Assembly: GCA_028278025.1 (NCBI GenBank)
Contig: JANQFE010000042.1
Coordinates: 1-48,288, forward strand
DNA length: 48,288 nucleotides
Direction of reading: 5' to 3'
Origin: Thermodesulfobacteriota bacterium
Lineage (GTDB): Bacteria > Desulfobacterota > WTBG01 > CAIYCZ01 > CAIRTM01
In this document: positions 1 through 8,651 of the stretch, piece by piece
Numbering within the stretch: position 1 is the first letter of the stretch
How the letters are laid out: the number at the start of each line of letters is the position of its first letter
Notes under the pieces: generated by a model
What the model saw: only the letters and a program-made list of their open reading frames with translations
The model's database searches: none
What the model was told of the DNA's origin: nothing
Made by a program: the position numbers and the translations under genes

Positions 1-1
1 A

Positions 2-571
2 GGTAAACCTTTTGAGGAAGCTTTAAGACAGCGACGCTCGGTAAGAAACTTTGTAGATGAACAGCTAAGCATGCTTGAGCTGTCACTCCTGCTTTTCGCT
101 GCCCAAGGTATTACCGGCCGTGAGCAGGGGATTGCACTGCGGTCGGCGCCTTCAGCTGGCGCACTTTACCCCATGGAGATATATGCTGTTGTTATGCGGG
201 TGGAAGGGCTTGAACCGGGCCTGTATCATTATGCTTCTGCATCCCACGCGCTTGAACTCATAGAACAGGGCGATTTTTCCGGCAAGCTTATTGACGGCTC
301 ATTGGGGCAGGAAATGGTTGGCCAGGCGGCCGTCACCTTCATAACGACGGCTGTTTTTGCCCGCAGCACCCATAAGTACGGTGAACGGGGTTACCGCTAT
401 GCCTATATGGAGGCAGGCCATATAAGCCAGAATATTTCCCTGCAGGCTGCCTCGCTGGGACTTGGTTCAGTATGTGTGGGGGCCTTTTTTGATGACAGCA
501 TCAATGAACTCATTGGTGTTGACGGCAAAAAGGAAGCGGCAATCTATATTCATGCTGTGGGGCGTATATGA
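2..571 (+). CDS. SagB-type nitroreductase-family protein, 5' end outside the window
   Basis: The reading frame is open from base 2, so the true start lies upstream and only the C-terminal ~189 residues are seen. The frame begins GKPFEEALRQRRSVRNF, the usual N-terminal substrate/flavin helix of FMN-dependent nitroreductases. It is followed by RSAPSAGALYPMEIYAVV, the signature of the SagB-type dehydrogenase branch, and by a YMEAGHISQNISLQAASLGL helix and a GLGSVCVGAF strand that bind FMN at the dimer interface. Family members use FMN to oxidise or reduce small heterocyclic or peptide substrates; the substrate here is unknown. The stop overlaps the next gene (ATGA at 568-571), so the two are translationally coupled. 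An internal ATG at 71 has no ribosome binding site and would delete the conserved RRSVR motif. Confidence 0.88.
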   Translation, partial: GKPFEEALRQRRSVRNFVDEQLSMLELSLLLFAAQGITGREQGIALRSAPSAGALYPMEIYAVVMRVEGLEPGLYHYASASHALELIEQGDFSGKLIDGSLGQEMVGQAAVTFITTAVFARSTHKYGERGYRYAYMEAGHISQNISLQAASLGLGSVCVGAFFDDSINELIGVDGKKEAAIYIHAVGRI

Positions 572-798
572 GCCGGCAGACCGGTAAGGTTAGTTTTTGT
601 TTGTGTACCCTCTTATTTTTCAGCATCGCACTAACCGGCCTCACCGGTTACCTTCAGGTAAGACTTGACCTGCACCGGTTTGTGTTCCACAAGTACCTTG
701 CTTACACAACCCTTATACTGACTCTTCTGCATGTGGGTCTGCACTGGAACAGAATTAGAGGATATGTAAAGCAGTTTTTGTCCGGGTACGCTGGATAA
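568..798 (+). CDS. small two-helix membrane protein, DUF4405/cytochrome b-like
   Basis: A 76-residue protein with two hydrophobic segments (about residues 9-28 and 40-60). Histidines lie at the membrane edges: HRFVFHKYLAY between the helices and LLHVGLHWNR at the end of the second. This spacing is typical of DUF4405 proteins and of the b-haem-binding helices of small cytochrome b subunits, where paired histidines can ligate haem; haem binding is inferred from the pattern only. The gene overlaps the upstream nitroreductase by four bases, so the two are probably made together, perhaps as a membrane electron donor or acceptor for the flavoprotein. Confidence 0.7.
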   Translation: MSRQTGKVSFCLCTLLFFSIALTGLTGYLQVRLDLHRFVFHKYLAYTTLILTLLHVGLHWNRIRGYVKQFLSGYAG

Positions 799-838
799 TA
801 GTTTCCATAGACATGTGAAAAAGCTACACATTCGTTTT

Positions 839-1396
839 TTATACCTTCTTAAGCCGACTCGGAATATCCCATTTTTTCATAAGGATCGCAGTTGCAGCGG
901 GGACCAGATTTTCCCACACTTCGCCATTGAGAATCCTGTTGCGTACCTCGTGTCCGCTAATACCTTTTTGCTCAGGGGGTACGTCCCAGAGCAGATGGGT
1001 TGTAAGGCCGAGGGACCTGAACTGTTCCAGCTTTTTTCTGCCCCAGTCATCATAGATTGTTAGAAAAAAAACCGCATCAAGAGGTACATAATATTTATAC
1101 AATTCTGGAATATTAATGGGTAGCGGCACTATGGAATAACCAGCGGCCGCTACTCCAGCTTCAGTGAGCACCGCATTAACCATTGTATAGCGTTCATAAT
1201 AGGTCAGCGGGTTCTCACGGCTGTTGCTGCGGTTTGGATCGGTGGTGTCCTCCCTGATGAGGGTCGGGTCAGGGTTGGTGATAGCAACGATAAGGTGCCG
1301 ACACAGCTTTTTGCCTGCCAGCAGATACTTGAGGTGGTCGTTATGCAGCACCTGAAATCTGCCGTGAATAACACCGGTGTCAAACTCTGTTTTCAT
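839..1396 (-). CDS. nicotinamide-nucleotide adenylyltransferase-like nucleotidyltransferase (NadM type)
   Basis: A 185-residue protein of the HIGH-type nucleotidyltransferase superfamily. The N-terminus reads GVIHGRFQVLHNDHLKYL, where GRFQ and the HxDH-like HNDH box form the ATP phosphate-binding site. Near the C-terminus, ISGHEVRNRI occupies the place of the ISSTxIR motif that closes over the triphosphate. Length and the GRFQ motif fit archaeal-type NadM, which joins NMN and ATP to make NAD. Other cytidylyl- or adenylyltransferases of the same fold cannot be ruled out. It reads in the opposite direction to the DUF4405-like gene and in the same direction as the phosphoglycerate mutase gene upstream of it (1461-2774), 64 bases away, so the two could be cotranscribed. 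Confidence 0.8.
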   Translation of the reverse strand: MKTEFDTGVIHGRFQVLHNDHLKYLLAGKKLCRHLIVAITNPDPTLIREDTTDPNRSNSRENPLTYYERYTMVNAVLTEAGVAAAGYSIVPLPINIPELYKYYVPLDAVFFLTIYDDWGRKKLEQFRSLGLTTHLLWDVPPEQKGISGHEVRNRILNGEVWENLVPAATAILMKKWDIPSRLKKV

Positions 1397-1460
1397 ATAA
1401 GCACTCTGAAATTTTTTCCTGAATAGCTTATCAGTTTAACAGCCCAACAGTTTGTTTGAT

Positions 1461-2774
1461 TCACCTGTCTATTTTGTAAGGTTCATACTCACCAGGGTAA
1501 TAAGGCTGATCAACCGGGGTGTCCATAATTCCCTGCAGCTTTGCCCGATCAAGATGATTGAGAATGAGATATATCAGTTCCTTTCCTTTGACCAGCCCCA
1601 GGGCACCGTTAGCAACACTGACCTCGTTAAACTGCTGTACTGTATCACAGCGGATGCCGGGACCGCAAAAGGTCAGGGGCACGGGTTCACCCGAGTGTAT
1701 GAGCGGTCCTGAGCTTGGTGTAGAATGGTCGGTGGTAACAACAAGGAGCACTTCCGGGTTGCCGATAAACCGGTCGATGACCCTGCCGATGCCGCTGTCC
1801 AGGGCCTCAATAACGGACTTTTTTGCCAAGGGATCTTTAGCGTGGGCTGCCTGATCCGGGGCCTTGGTGTGAACATGAATTATGTCGTAATCATTGAGCA
1901 TCTGGTCGGCCATGTCGAGGCGTTCAGCCATATCATCAGCGGGATTACGGGTGTCTTTTACTTTCTTAACATCAAGGCCAAGATAGCCGGTCAACCCCCA
2001 ATAGATGATGGCAGAAGATATAGAGAGGCCCTTAAGACCGTAGCTCTGCCGAAAAGGACGTATATTTTGTAACCGGCCTGCACGTTGCATGACAGGGCAG
2101 TTAAGGGGCGGTTTGCCCTGCTCAAGACGTGTTTTGTTGACGGGGTGCGCCTGCAAGCGTTTATAGGCCCAGCTAAGGTATTCAGTCAGGGCACGGGCAG
2201 TGTTGCAGGCAGCGCTATCGGAAGTATGGCTTTGCCACGGCTTTATTGCCGGCAGGGCAAGGCCCTCCAGCATCAGGTTTGTATCAGTTATGTATGGTGA
2301 GACTGTGCCGTTCAGGATCAGTATGCCAAAGACTCCGGTAACCGGGACAAAACGAAATTTTATCCTGTTTGTTTCATAAGCGTCAATAGTCTGCACCAGG
2401 GACTGTGCTTCAGATGGTTTGACTGCGGCCTTGTTTTTCCTGACAATCAGCTTGTTATCATGCTCATGTGCGCTGGCAAGATGGGCAAGCACTGCTACAT
2501 CATCCGGGCCCAGCTCAATCCCGGCACCAAGCGCTTCCAAGGCTGCCCGTCCGGGAAAATCCTTCATTTCATAACCGAACATCGCAAAATGAGCATTTTC
2601 ACTGGGCAGGGCCTGACCAAGCAAGGCAGCATGATAAAGGCCATTGGCACCCAGTGCAGCCAGGTTGTCCAACACAGGGGTCTGGGCTGCCTGCAGCGGG
2701 GTCTGGTTAGAGAGTACCCCATGGGCCCGATCACCAAGCCCGTCAAGAATTATAAGGATACATTTTACGGACAT
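1461..2774 (-). CDS. apgM: 2,3-bisphosphoglycerate-independent phosphoglycerate mutase, archaeal type
   Basis: A 437-residue member of the alkaline phosphatase superfamily that would interconvert 3- and 2-phosphoglycerate in glycolysis or gluconeogenesis. Metal and catalytic motifs are visible in order: ILDGLGDR at the N-terminus (first metal aspartate), PSENAHFAMFGYE around residue 60 (serine nucleophile in the place of the usual SDxAH), VHTKAPDQAAHAKDP (second metal cluster), VVTTDHSTP and HSGEPVP near the C-terminus. Length and motif order match ApgM rather than the ~510-residue GpmI. The substitution of D by E/N after the nucleophilic serine is a mild departure. Cofactor-independent homoserine-kinase-like paralogues exist in this superfamily, so function is likely but not certain. 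Confidence 0.82.
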   Translation of the reverse strand: MSVKCILIILDGLGDRAHGVLSNQTPLQAAQTPVLDNLAALGANGLYHAALLGQALPSENAHFAMFGYEMKDFPGRAALEALGAGIELGPDDVAVLAHLASAHEHDNKLIVRKNKAAVKPSEAQSLVQTIDAYETNRIKFRFVPVTGVFGILILNGTVSPYITDTNLMLEGLALPAIKPWQSHTSDSAACNTARALTEYLSWAYKRLQAHPVNKTRLEQGKPPLNCPVMQRAGRLQNIRPFRQSYGLKGLSISSAIIYWGLTGYLGLDVKKVKDTRNPADDMAERLDMADQMLNDYDIIHVHTKAPDQAAHAKDPLAKKSVIEALDSGIGRVIDRFIGNPEVLLVVTTDHSTPSSGPLIHSGEPVPLTFCGPGIRCDTVQQFNEVSVANGALGLVKGKELIYLILNHLDRAKLQGIMDTPVDQPYYPGEYEPYKIDR

Positions 2775-2923
2775 ACATTACACTCAACTTATATGGTGGT
2801 TAGCTAAACTTTAGTGTACTTTGGGCCGGCAAAGCAAGATATTTTTGAATTTCTATTTCTATAGCTTTTAGCGATTGGGGGAGAATAAACGAGCTGTTTT
2901 TACAGCACAGGTTTTTTCATAGA

Positions 2924-2992
2924 GCCTTTTCTTTGCGTGCTCCAAAGCGTGCAGCTTCCGCCTTGGCGGATCAAAGCAACAAAAGAAAAGGC
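2924..2992. repeat. nested inverted repeat in the 2775-3117 intergenic region
   Basis: The arms GCCTTTTCTTT (2924-2934) and AAAGAAAAGGC (2982-2992) are perfectly complementary and enclose a second perfect hairpin, TCCGCC-TT-GGCGGA (2957-2970). The structure lies between the divergent apgM and PHP genes. It looks like a dispersed REP-type palindrome more than a terminator, because neither gene ends here. The rest of this ~340-base interval is AT-rich and shows no further gene. Confidence 0.6.
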
Positions 2993-3117
2993 ACCCTGCA
3001 ACTTGTCCGCCTATAATTATGCCGTATGGCAATGATATTGATATGTTCTATTGCATATGGGATGGCTATTGAAAAAACCAATTTGACTGAAAATACAATG
3101 ACGTGCATGATAATACC

Positions 3118-3744
3118 ATGCGTTTTGATATTCATGTCCACACACATTTTTCTCCCTGCGGGGAGCTTGAACCGGCTCACATTATTCAGCAGGCCGGTAG
3201 TCTCGGTCTGGATGGTGTCTGTATCACTGATCATGATTGCATGGAAATACAGCACGATCTGCAGGAAGGGATCCAGGCGAATGGTTTGTGTGTTATTTTC
3301 GGTTTGGAATATACCACATCCGCAGGAGATTTCCTGCTGTTTGGGCCGTTTGAGGATCTCACCCCGGGATTGCCTGCGCAGCAATTGCTGATGCTGGTCC
3401 GGGAAAAAGGCGGTATAGCTGTGGCTGCCCATCCGTTTAGAACCGACAGGCCTGTACAGGAACATATCATTAGGCAAGGACTTTGCACAGTTGTTGAAAG
3501 CTGTAATGGTAGAAATACCGAATTGGAGAACCTGGAGATTGAAAACTGGCGCAGGCATTATGAGCTAACCGAATGCGGCGGCAGTGATGCCCATACAATA
3601 AATGAACTGGGAAGCGTTCTGACCAGTTTTTTCATACCGGTATTTTCACGCGAGGATCTAATCCGGGCCCTGAAGCAAGGTATGTGTAAGCCGGATATAG
3701 GCTTTAATGGAATGCCTGCAGGCAGATCAGGCAATTGTGCTTAA
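3118..3744 (+). CDS. PHP-domain phosphoesterase
   Basis: About 208 residues from the preferred ATG. The four PHP metal-binding motifs appear in order: FDIHVHTHFSPC (motif I), GVCITDHDCME (motif II), GGIAVAAHPFR (motif III) and GGSDAHTINELG (motif IV). PHP proteins bind two or three metal ions and hydrolyse phosphoesters such as 3',5'-nucleoside bisphosphates or histidinol phosphate; the substrate here cannot be told. An in-frame ATG 15 bases upstream (3103) is possible, but starting at 3118 places the first motif directly at the N-terminus as in relatives. The gene appears to stand alone. Confidence 0.83.
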   Translation: MRFDIHVHTHFSPCGELEPAHIIQQAGSLGLDGVCITDHDCMEIQHDLQEGIQANGLCVIFGLEYTTSAGDFLLFGPFEDLTPGLPAQQLLMLVREKGGIAVAAHPFRTDRPVQEHIIRQGLCTVVESCNGRNTELENLEIENWRRHYELTECGGSDAHTINELGSVLTSFFIPVFSREDLIRALKQGMCKPDIGFNGMPAGRSGNCA

Positions 3745-3891
3745 AGAGTATTTTTCAAGATTGGACATTTTGCTTTAGAATTGCTTTAGCCTTTGGTATT
3801 TGCAATTACTAGTTTGTTCCCTTATCCGGCATTGCATTGTCACTACTTGTATATATGTAAGCACTTAATGAGTATTTTTGCGTGTTGAACT

Positions 3892-4020
3892 ATGGCCCAG
3901 AGAGCAGATGACAGAAGAAAATTTGAAAGACTGGATATTGTTACTCCTGTAATGTTCTCTATTGAGTATAAGCCGGGAAGCGTTCTGGAACTTTATTCTC
4001 TTGCATGTTTTGAGCGGTAA
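3892..4020 (+). pseudogene. N-terminal fragment of a PilZ-domain-like protein
   Basis: A 42-codon frame starts MAQRADDRRKFERLDIVTPV and continues MFSIEY before ending at TAA 4018. The RRKFERLDIVTPVMFSI stretch looks like the N-terminal RxxxR region that opens PilZ cyclic-di-GMP receptor domains, but the remaining ~80 residues of the domain are absent. The frame runs into the 3' end of the convergent secreted-protein gene and overlaps it by 62 bases. The likely reading is a remnant left by a deletion or rearrangement; chance similarity is possible. Confidence 0.45.
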
Positions 4021-4513
4021 GGTTTAGGTGTATTTTGTTTGTATCAGACATAACAACCGGCACAAGCCAATACCCTGCAACTGATTCGTCTTTGTAGCCG
4101 GCATACAGCACATATGTGCCCGGAGAAATGTTTTTGAGGGTGCATTTTCCCTGTGCATTGGTTATCGCTTTGGTTACTTTTGCCGCGTGGGCCTTGCCAG
4201 CCATAAAACGTAAATCTTTGCTTAAGGCCTTGTATTCACCGATTTTTGTGGCCAGCAGTTTACCCGTTTTGCGAACACCTGTAATCTCCTCTTTTAGTGA
4301 CTCAGCGCAAAGGAAAATGTCGAGCTTATTCAGTGGGACCGGTTTTTTCCCGGGTGCTTGAAAGCTAACCGTAATCTTTATTTTCGCCTGTTTTGCAGGG
4401 ATTGTAGTCTTCCGGTCGGTTTTTTTTGCAGCAGCCGGACTTTTAACTGCGGCATTCACAAATGGTGAGTATAGCATACTGAAGCAAATCAAAAATATTA
4501 TTTTTTTTATCAT
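3959..4513 (-). CDS. exported protein with carboxypeptidase-regulatory-like (beta-sandwich) domain
   Basis: A 184-residue protein. Residues 1-21 form a signal peptide: a lysine-rich start, the hydrophobic stretch IIFLICFSMLYSPFV and an NAA cleavage site. A lysine/alanine-rich linker follows (to about residue 45), then a domain ending AITNAQGKCTLKNISPGTYV and LYAGY. The pattern T-x-x-x-G-x-(hydrophobic)-x-L-x-x-(hydrophobic)-x-P-G-x-Y is typical of carboxypeptidase-regulatory-like/SpaA-type beta-sandwich folds in periplasmic or surface proteins. No catalytic residues are recognisable and the function is unknown. Its 3' end overlaps the PilZ-like fragment on the other strand. Confidence 0.68.
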   Translation of the reverse strand: MIKKIIFLICFSMLYSPFVNAAVKSPAAAKKTDRKTTIPAKQAKIKITVSFQAPGKKPVPLNKLDIFLCAESLKEEITGVRKTGKLLATKIGEYKALSKDLRFMAGKAHAAKVTKAITNAQGKCTLKNISPGTYVLYAGYKDESVAGYWLVPVVMSDTNKIHLNLTAQNMQENKVPERFPAYTQ

Positions 4514-4774
4514 AATACGGCTTCCTTTCTCGCAATTTTACTGCTTACTTCATATCTCTCTATATTTTTTAGTAGTAATAATCCAGTAAATGTTTGTGTT
4601 CCATATAAAATGTGCAGCAGATTTTTTTGATACTAATAGTAATAAATTATAATCATCATAAGGTAAAAAGACGATACTTAGTATATAATGCCTAACAAAA
4701 TATTATAATACAAAAATGATAAATAAAATTAAATATATATAAAAACTTAAGACATAATAGCTTTTAACTATCAT
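4514..4774. promoter_or_regulatory. AT-rich divergent intergenic region
   Basis: This 261-base gap separates the secreted-protein gene (-) from the histidine kinase gene (+) and should hold both promoters. It is strikingly AT-rich from about 4620 to 4770 (runs of TATAAT-like sequence such as TATAATGCC near 4683 and TATTATAATAC near 4702). No single -35/-10 pair stands out. No further gene is seen. Confidence 0.4.
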
Positions 4775-6439
4775 ATGAAAGATAACCAAAAAGAATATTT
4801 AAAGAAACTCGAGCAGCGGATCGCTGAACTTGAACAGGCCCTTAAAAACTGTAGCACGACAGAAGAGACCTTAAAGCGTGAAAGAGCCTATTATGAAGAA
4901 TTGCTTGGCAACCTCAGCAAGGATATTGAACGTTACCGTCAGTTTTTTGAAGAAGATCTGGCAGGAATATTTATAACACGGCCTAATGGTACGTTGGAGG
5001 AATGCAATCCTGCCTGTGCCCATATTTTTGGCTTTGACTCGGTTGATGATATGAAAAAGGTTAACCTTTCAACACTTTATGCTCATCCGGAAAAGCGCGG
5101 TGATTTTCTGCAGTTGCTTAGACAGGAAGGTAAACTTACTCAGTGGGAAATGGAGCTATGCCGGAAAGATGGCAGCAAAATAAATGTAATAGGCAATGTT
5201 GTAGGGGAATTCACCGGAACGGGCCATCTGACAAGGATAAAGGGGTATCTTTTTGATATTACCGAGCGTAAAAAGCTGGAAGGGCAGTTTTTGCATTCCC
5301 AAAAAATGGAAGCAGTCGGCAGGCTGGCAGGCAGTCTTGCTCATGATTTCAACAACCTGTTAACGGTTATTACCAGTTATGCTGACCTTGTAATGCTGCA
5401 CAGCCCTCAGGGAAAGAGCATCTATAAATATGCTGAAGAGATACGTAAAGCAAGTGATCGTGCTGCCTGGCTTGCTAAACAGCTACTGACCTTTAGCCAC
5501 CGGCAGGCATTTAATCCCCGAGTAATAGATCTGAACAAAGTCATTGGTAGACTGGAGGAGATGCTGCGACGATTGCTGGGGCAAGATATTAAGCTTGATG
5601 TTATCACAGCAGAAAAACTTGGGTCTATACGTGTTGACGCCGGGCAAATCGAGCAGATAGTCATGAACCTTGCGGTTAACGCAAAAGATGCAATGCCGGA
5701 TGGGGGCCGGTTTACCATAGAAACAGGACATGTTACTGTTTCTGCAACTCCTATTAAAGATTATGCTGATATGCAGCCGGGGCCCTATGCTCTCGTAGCA
5801 GTTACCGATACAGGATGCGGAATGGACGAAACGATTAAAGACCAGATTTTTGAACCGTTTTTCACTACAAAAGATAAAGGTAAGGGTACCGGTCTCGGGC
5901 TTTCAACTGTTTACGGTATTATGAAACAGAGCAAAGGTTATATTCACGTTTACAGCGAAGCCGGTATTGGTACCACCTTCAGGCTCTATTTCCCGAGGGT
6001 TGATGATGTGCCGGCTGAAGAACAGGCGGCCCAAACAGCACCTGCATTATCCGAGCTGCATGGTTCAGAGACCGTGCTGATAGTTGAAAATGAAAATGCG
6101 GTTAGAGGTTTATGCCGGGAAGTTCTGGAACTGATGGGCTATACAATATTAGAGGCCCAGGATGCTCAAGATGCACTGCAAGTTTTTAAGGACCATCAGG
6201 AACAGATAGACCTGCTGCTCACAGATATGATTATGCCTCTGGAAAACGGCAGCACACTGGCAGAGGCCCTGCAGTCCCAAAAACCTGAGATGAATGTTCT
6301 GTATATGTCCGGGTATACAAAAAGTTTTTTTGCTCATGAGAAAACACCTGGAGAAACATTTGAATTTCTTTCAAAACCGTTTACTGCCGATGAGCTGGCC
6401 TGCAAGGTCAGGGAGGTGCTGGACAAAAAAAAACAATAG
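4775..6439 (+). CDS. cytoplasmic PAS hybrid sensor histidine kinase with C-terminal receiver
   Basis: A 554-residue signalling protein without membrane segments. Order of domains: an N-terminal coiled coil (about residues 1-60), a PAS domain with a PAC tail ending [13 protein letters not shown] (about 60-170), a HisKA dimerisation domain with the phosphorylatable histidine in [12 protein letters not shown] (about residue 190), a HATPase_c domain ([12 protein letters not shown] box, DTGCGMDE G1, [12 protein letters not shown]2) and a receiver domain (about 430-550) with the acceptor aspartate in LLLTDMIMP and a conserved lysine in FLSKPF. The acidic pair at the start of the receiver reads VENEN rather than DDE, which may weaken Mg binding. 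The signal and the output partner are unknown; no response regulator gene adjoins it. Confidence 0.9.
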   Translation: MKDNQKEYLKKLEQRIAELEQALKNCSTTEETLKRERAYYEELLGNLSKDIERYRQFFEEDLAGIFITRPNGTLEECNPACAHIFGFDSVDDMKKVNLSTLYAHPEKRGDFLQLLRQEGKLTQWEMELCRKDGSKINVIGNVVGEFTGTGHLTRIKGYLFDITERKKLEGQFLHSQKMEAVGRLAGSLAHDFNNLLTVITSYADLVMLHSPQGKSIYKYAEEIRKASDRAAWLAKQLLTFSHRQAFNPRVIDLNKVIGRLEEMLRRLLGQDIKLDVITAEKLGSIRVDAGQIEQIVMNLAVNAKDAMPDGGRFTIETGHVTVSATPIKDYADMQPGPYALVAVTDTGCGMDETIKDQIFEPFFTTKDKGKGTGLGLSTVYGIMKQSKGYIHVYSEAGIGTTFRLYFPRVDDVPAEEQAAQTAPALSELHGSETVLIVENENAVRGLCREVLELMGYTILEAQDAQDALQVFKDHQEQIDLLLTDMIMPLENGSTLAEALQSQKPEMNVLYMSGYTKSFFAHEKTPGETFEFLSKPFTADELACKVREVLDKKKQ

Positions 6440-6557
6440 GACTGTTGACCCTCCTCCTCGGCTGTGTTGTGCTTAACATTCTCACATTTTGCCTGCCATA
6501 AAAAACACTGCCATGATAAGTAAAAACTCCGGAAGGTAGTGCTTGACTTTTGAGATA

Positions 6558-6576
6558 AGTAGTGATACACACTACT
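6558..6576. repeat. short perfect hairpin downstream of the kinase gene
   Basis: AGTAGTG (6558-6564) and CACTACT (6570-6576) are perfectly complementary around a 5-base loop, about 120 bases past the kinase stop. There is no U-run, so it is not a standard intrinsic terminator. Confidence 0.4.
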
Positions 6577-6599
6577 ACTTCGGACTACTAGTACTTCTG

Positions 6600-6761
6600 G
6601 ACAATTAACATTGGGCGTAAGCTGGGTTCACACCTGCTTGCTTGCTGCGGGCAACCTGCTCGCTGGAACGACTATTAAGTATAGTTCAGGCTGAGGCTCG
6701 CACTGCCCTTGCTGCCCAAACAGGTGCGAACCCAACCTCCGAATCCACAGTTTTAATTGTC
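6600..6761. repeat. 162-nt imperfect inverted repeat in a 590-base non-coding stretch
   Basis: GACAATTAA (6600-6608) pairs with TTAATTGTC (6753-6761), and TGGGTTCACACCTG (6623-6636) pairs with CAGGTGCGAACCCA (6721-6734) with one mismatch. The arms enclose a GC-rich 84-nt centre. The rest of 6440-7030 carries no convincing gene; short frames lack ribosome binding sites. The structure could be a REP/MITE-like repeat or a structured RNA. Confidence 0.6.
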
Positions 6762-7030
6762 GGTCAGTCCTAGTACAACGTGACACTTGGGTGTGTGGGT
6801 ATACTTTAGCGAGGGGCTTTGGCTTTGATTGCTGCGGTCGCCAACGGCTTAATCATTTATCATACATCATCGGCGGCTCGCAGCGTCCGTGTGGCCCAAA
6901 ACAAAGGCCCTCAGAAACAGGAATGCGGGAAAAGACGTAACAGGTAACCAACACCAGACAGGGAGAATGTATAAAGCCATATATAATATAACTGTCTAAT
7001 AGAGCAAATTTTTTCAGGGAGGTGCTGTAT

Positions 7031-8485
7031 ATGAAAATTTTAAAGGTACTCAAATATTTGTTGCTGATTATTGCAATTATTGTTGCAGGTTTTTACGGGC
7101 TTGCAAAATACAAAAATCGCCGTGTTGCCCCGGATTACTATGAGACCTATAAAACCCAGGATACCGTGCCGGAAGGAAAGGTTGGCGTTTTTGTTGTTTC
7201 ACTTATTATGCCGGAGAACATGGATGATGAATTTTTTTATAATATCACCCATAAAATCTATAAATCAATCATTCCATGGCCATTTCGTCTTTTTTCGGTT
7301 ATGGATAAGGGTATTGCCCTGTTGGATCCGGTTAAATATCATGAACATCATGAATTTACACCGACGAAACTCGTTGACCCCTCCGGCAGTGATCGTGATG
7401 CAAACGGCACACCGTATATAGACCATTATAAAAACGGTCTGGTCCAGTGGGTACCGCCCTCAAAAAGGATACACTTGGACCTTGGCTACTTCCTGTATAC
7501 AGGGGAAAAAGGCGGGATGCCGACACTAACCGGGAAAACAATTAATAAAGCCCGCCTGTGGTATTATGATAAGGGGATTAAGCAAAAGAAACTTCCGCAT
7601 TGGCAAGCCACTTTTGAAGTGATAAATGCTTCGCTCAAAAGGATTACAGACAAATACGGTGACATAGAATGGCGGGCTGAAACCAGCATGCATTATGATA
7701 ATATGAAAAAGAAGCTCCACGAGCTGCTGGATGCAGGCTGTGACACCATTGTGCTGGCGGCACCCATGGGAATCTATTCGCACTTCGAGGAATTCAACTC
7801 GAGCTTTTACCACTGTTTTGAGTATATTGAGGAATGGGAACATGCACATCCCGGCAAAAAGATAAAAGTCATTATGGCACCTAATATGGGACAGTTTCAG
7901 CCGCTGAGGCAGGCATACCTTGAGATGCTTAAGGACCGATTTGATACTCTGCCGGAAGGTTCTGATGTTGCTGTAGCGGTTACTGTACACGGAATGCCCT
8001 GGGATAATTTTCAGTGGGAAGCTTGGCTGGACCTGGCTCCCCAGTATCGCGACAAGCTCGCCGAGGAAGTTAAAGAACTTATCAAGAAATATAAATTCGG
8101 CCGCACTAACGTAGTGATTTGTCAGGATGAATTTGCCGCACATGTTTGGGATCCTGATGACAAATACCTTTCTACCAATGAAGCCTATTGGAACGCGATT
8201 AATGACGGATATGATTATGCGATCGGTCTTCCGATTGAATTTTTTGCTGAGAATTCCGATACCCTTTTTCACCATGCCCTGAAAAACTATCACGGTTTTG
8301 ATGACTATGATGTATATGATGAGTTTGACTATCCTGACTTTTCTGTTCCCTACGTCGGTATCATGAAACAGGGTAAAACAACTGTTGTTTACAATGGCGT
8401 GCCGGTCGGCAAGTACCAGAAATATGTTATTGAAGCATTTTATCTTGCCATTGACTCGATTCTTGCACAGAAAAAGGAAGCATAG
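7031..8485 (+). CDS. membrane-anchored ferrochelatase-fold protein (paralogue A)
   Basis: A 484-residue protein. Residues 6-23 form one membrane anchor (a hydrophobic run after MKILKVLKY), and the rest would lie outside the cytoplasmic membrane. Two regions match class II chelatases (HemH/CbiK type): VAVTVHGMPWDN with His320 in the place of the catalytic histidine of HemH (SAHGLP-type motif), and FFAENSDTLFHHAL, which aligns with HemH's FVSDHxETLYE and has Asp410 where HemH has the conserved glutamate. The rest is divergent and longer than HemH (~320-350). I infer a chelatase or dechelatase acting on a tetrapyrrole at the membrane; the metal and direction are unknown. The ATG at 7031 is chosen because GGGAGG at 7018-7023 sits 7 bases before it; a GTG at 7022 overlaps that site. 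A terminator follows, so it forms its own unit. Confidence 0.7.
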   Translation: MKILKVLKYLLLIIAIIVAGFYGLAKYKNRRVAPDYYETYKTQDTVPEGKVGVFVVSLIMPENMDDEFFYNITHKIYKSIIPWPFRLFSVMDKGIALLDPVKYHEHHEFTPTKLVDPSGSDRDANGTPYIDHYKNGLVQWVPPSKRIHLDLGYFLYTGEKGGMPTLTGKTINKARLWYYDKGIKQKKLPHWQATFEVINASLKRITDKYGDIEWRAETSMHYDNMKKKLHELLDAGCDTIVLAAPMGIYSHFEEFNSSFYHCFEYIEEWEHAHPGKKIKVIMAPNMGQFQPLRQAYLEMLKDRFDTLPEGSDVAVAVTVHGMPWDNFQWEAWLDLAPQYRDKLAEEVKELIKKYKFGRTNVVICQDEFAAHVWDPDDKYLSTNEAYWNAINDGYDYAIGLPIEFFAENSDTLFHHALKNYHGFDDYDVYDEFDYPDFSVPYVGIMKQGKTTVVYNGVPVGKYQKYVIEAFYLAIDSILAQKKEA

Positions 8486-8517
8486 CAGTTAGAGAACAAC
8501 AAAGTAAGTATCACGAG

Positions 8518-8557
8518 AATCCCGGATTTAGCACAGCTGAGTCCGGGATTTTTTTAT
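8518..8557 (+). terminator. intrinsic terminator after chelatase-like gene A
   Basis: AATCCCGGA (8518-8526) pairs perfectly with TCCGGGATT (8542-8550) and is followed directly by a T run. It isolates the first chelatase-like gene from the MarR operon. Confidence 0.9.
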
Positions 8558-8568
8558 GCATAATAATC

Positions 8569-8618
8569 TTGACAAATTATTTTATTACACTAAACTAGAG
8601 TATAGTATACTTGAGTTT
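8569..8618 (+). promoter_or_regulatory. promoter and MarR-type operator of the first MarR operon
   Basis: TTGACA at 8569-8574 is a consensus -35 box; TAAACT at 8591-8596 is a plausible -10 box with a 16-base spacer. Overlapping it is a 27-base palindrome at 8592-8618 (AAACTAGAGTATA-G-TATACTTGAGTTT, 11 of 13 positions symmetric). It contains two ACTNGAGT boxes (8594-8601 and 8609-8616) spaced 15 bases apart. MarR dimers usually bind such palindromes and repress their own operon. Confidence 0.72.
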
Positions 8619-8651
8619 ACTATGTAAGCATAGGTATAAAAAGGAATTCAC

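Noticed and set aside
2971..3558. 195-codon open frame on the minus strand
   Set aside because: It lies across the PHP gene, whose motifs are clear, and its protein has no recognisable domain or start site.
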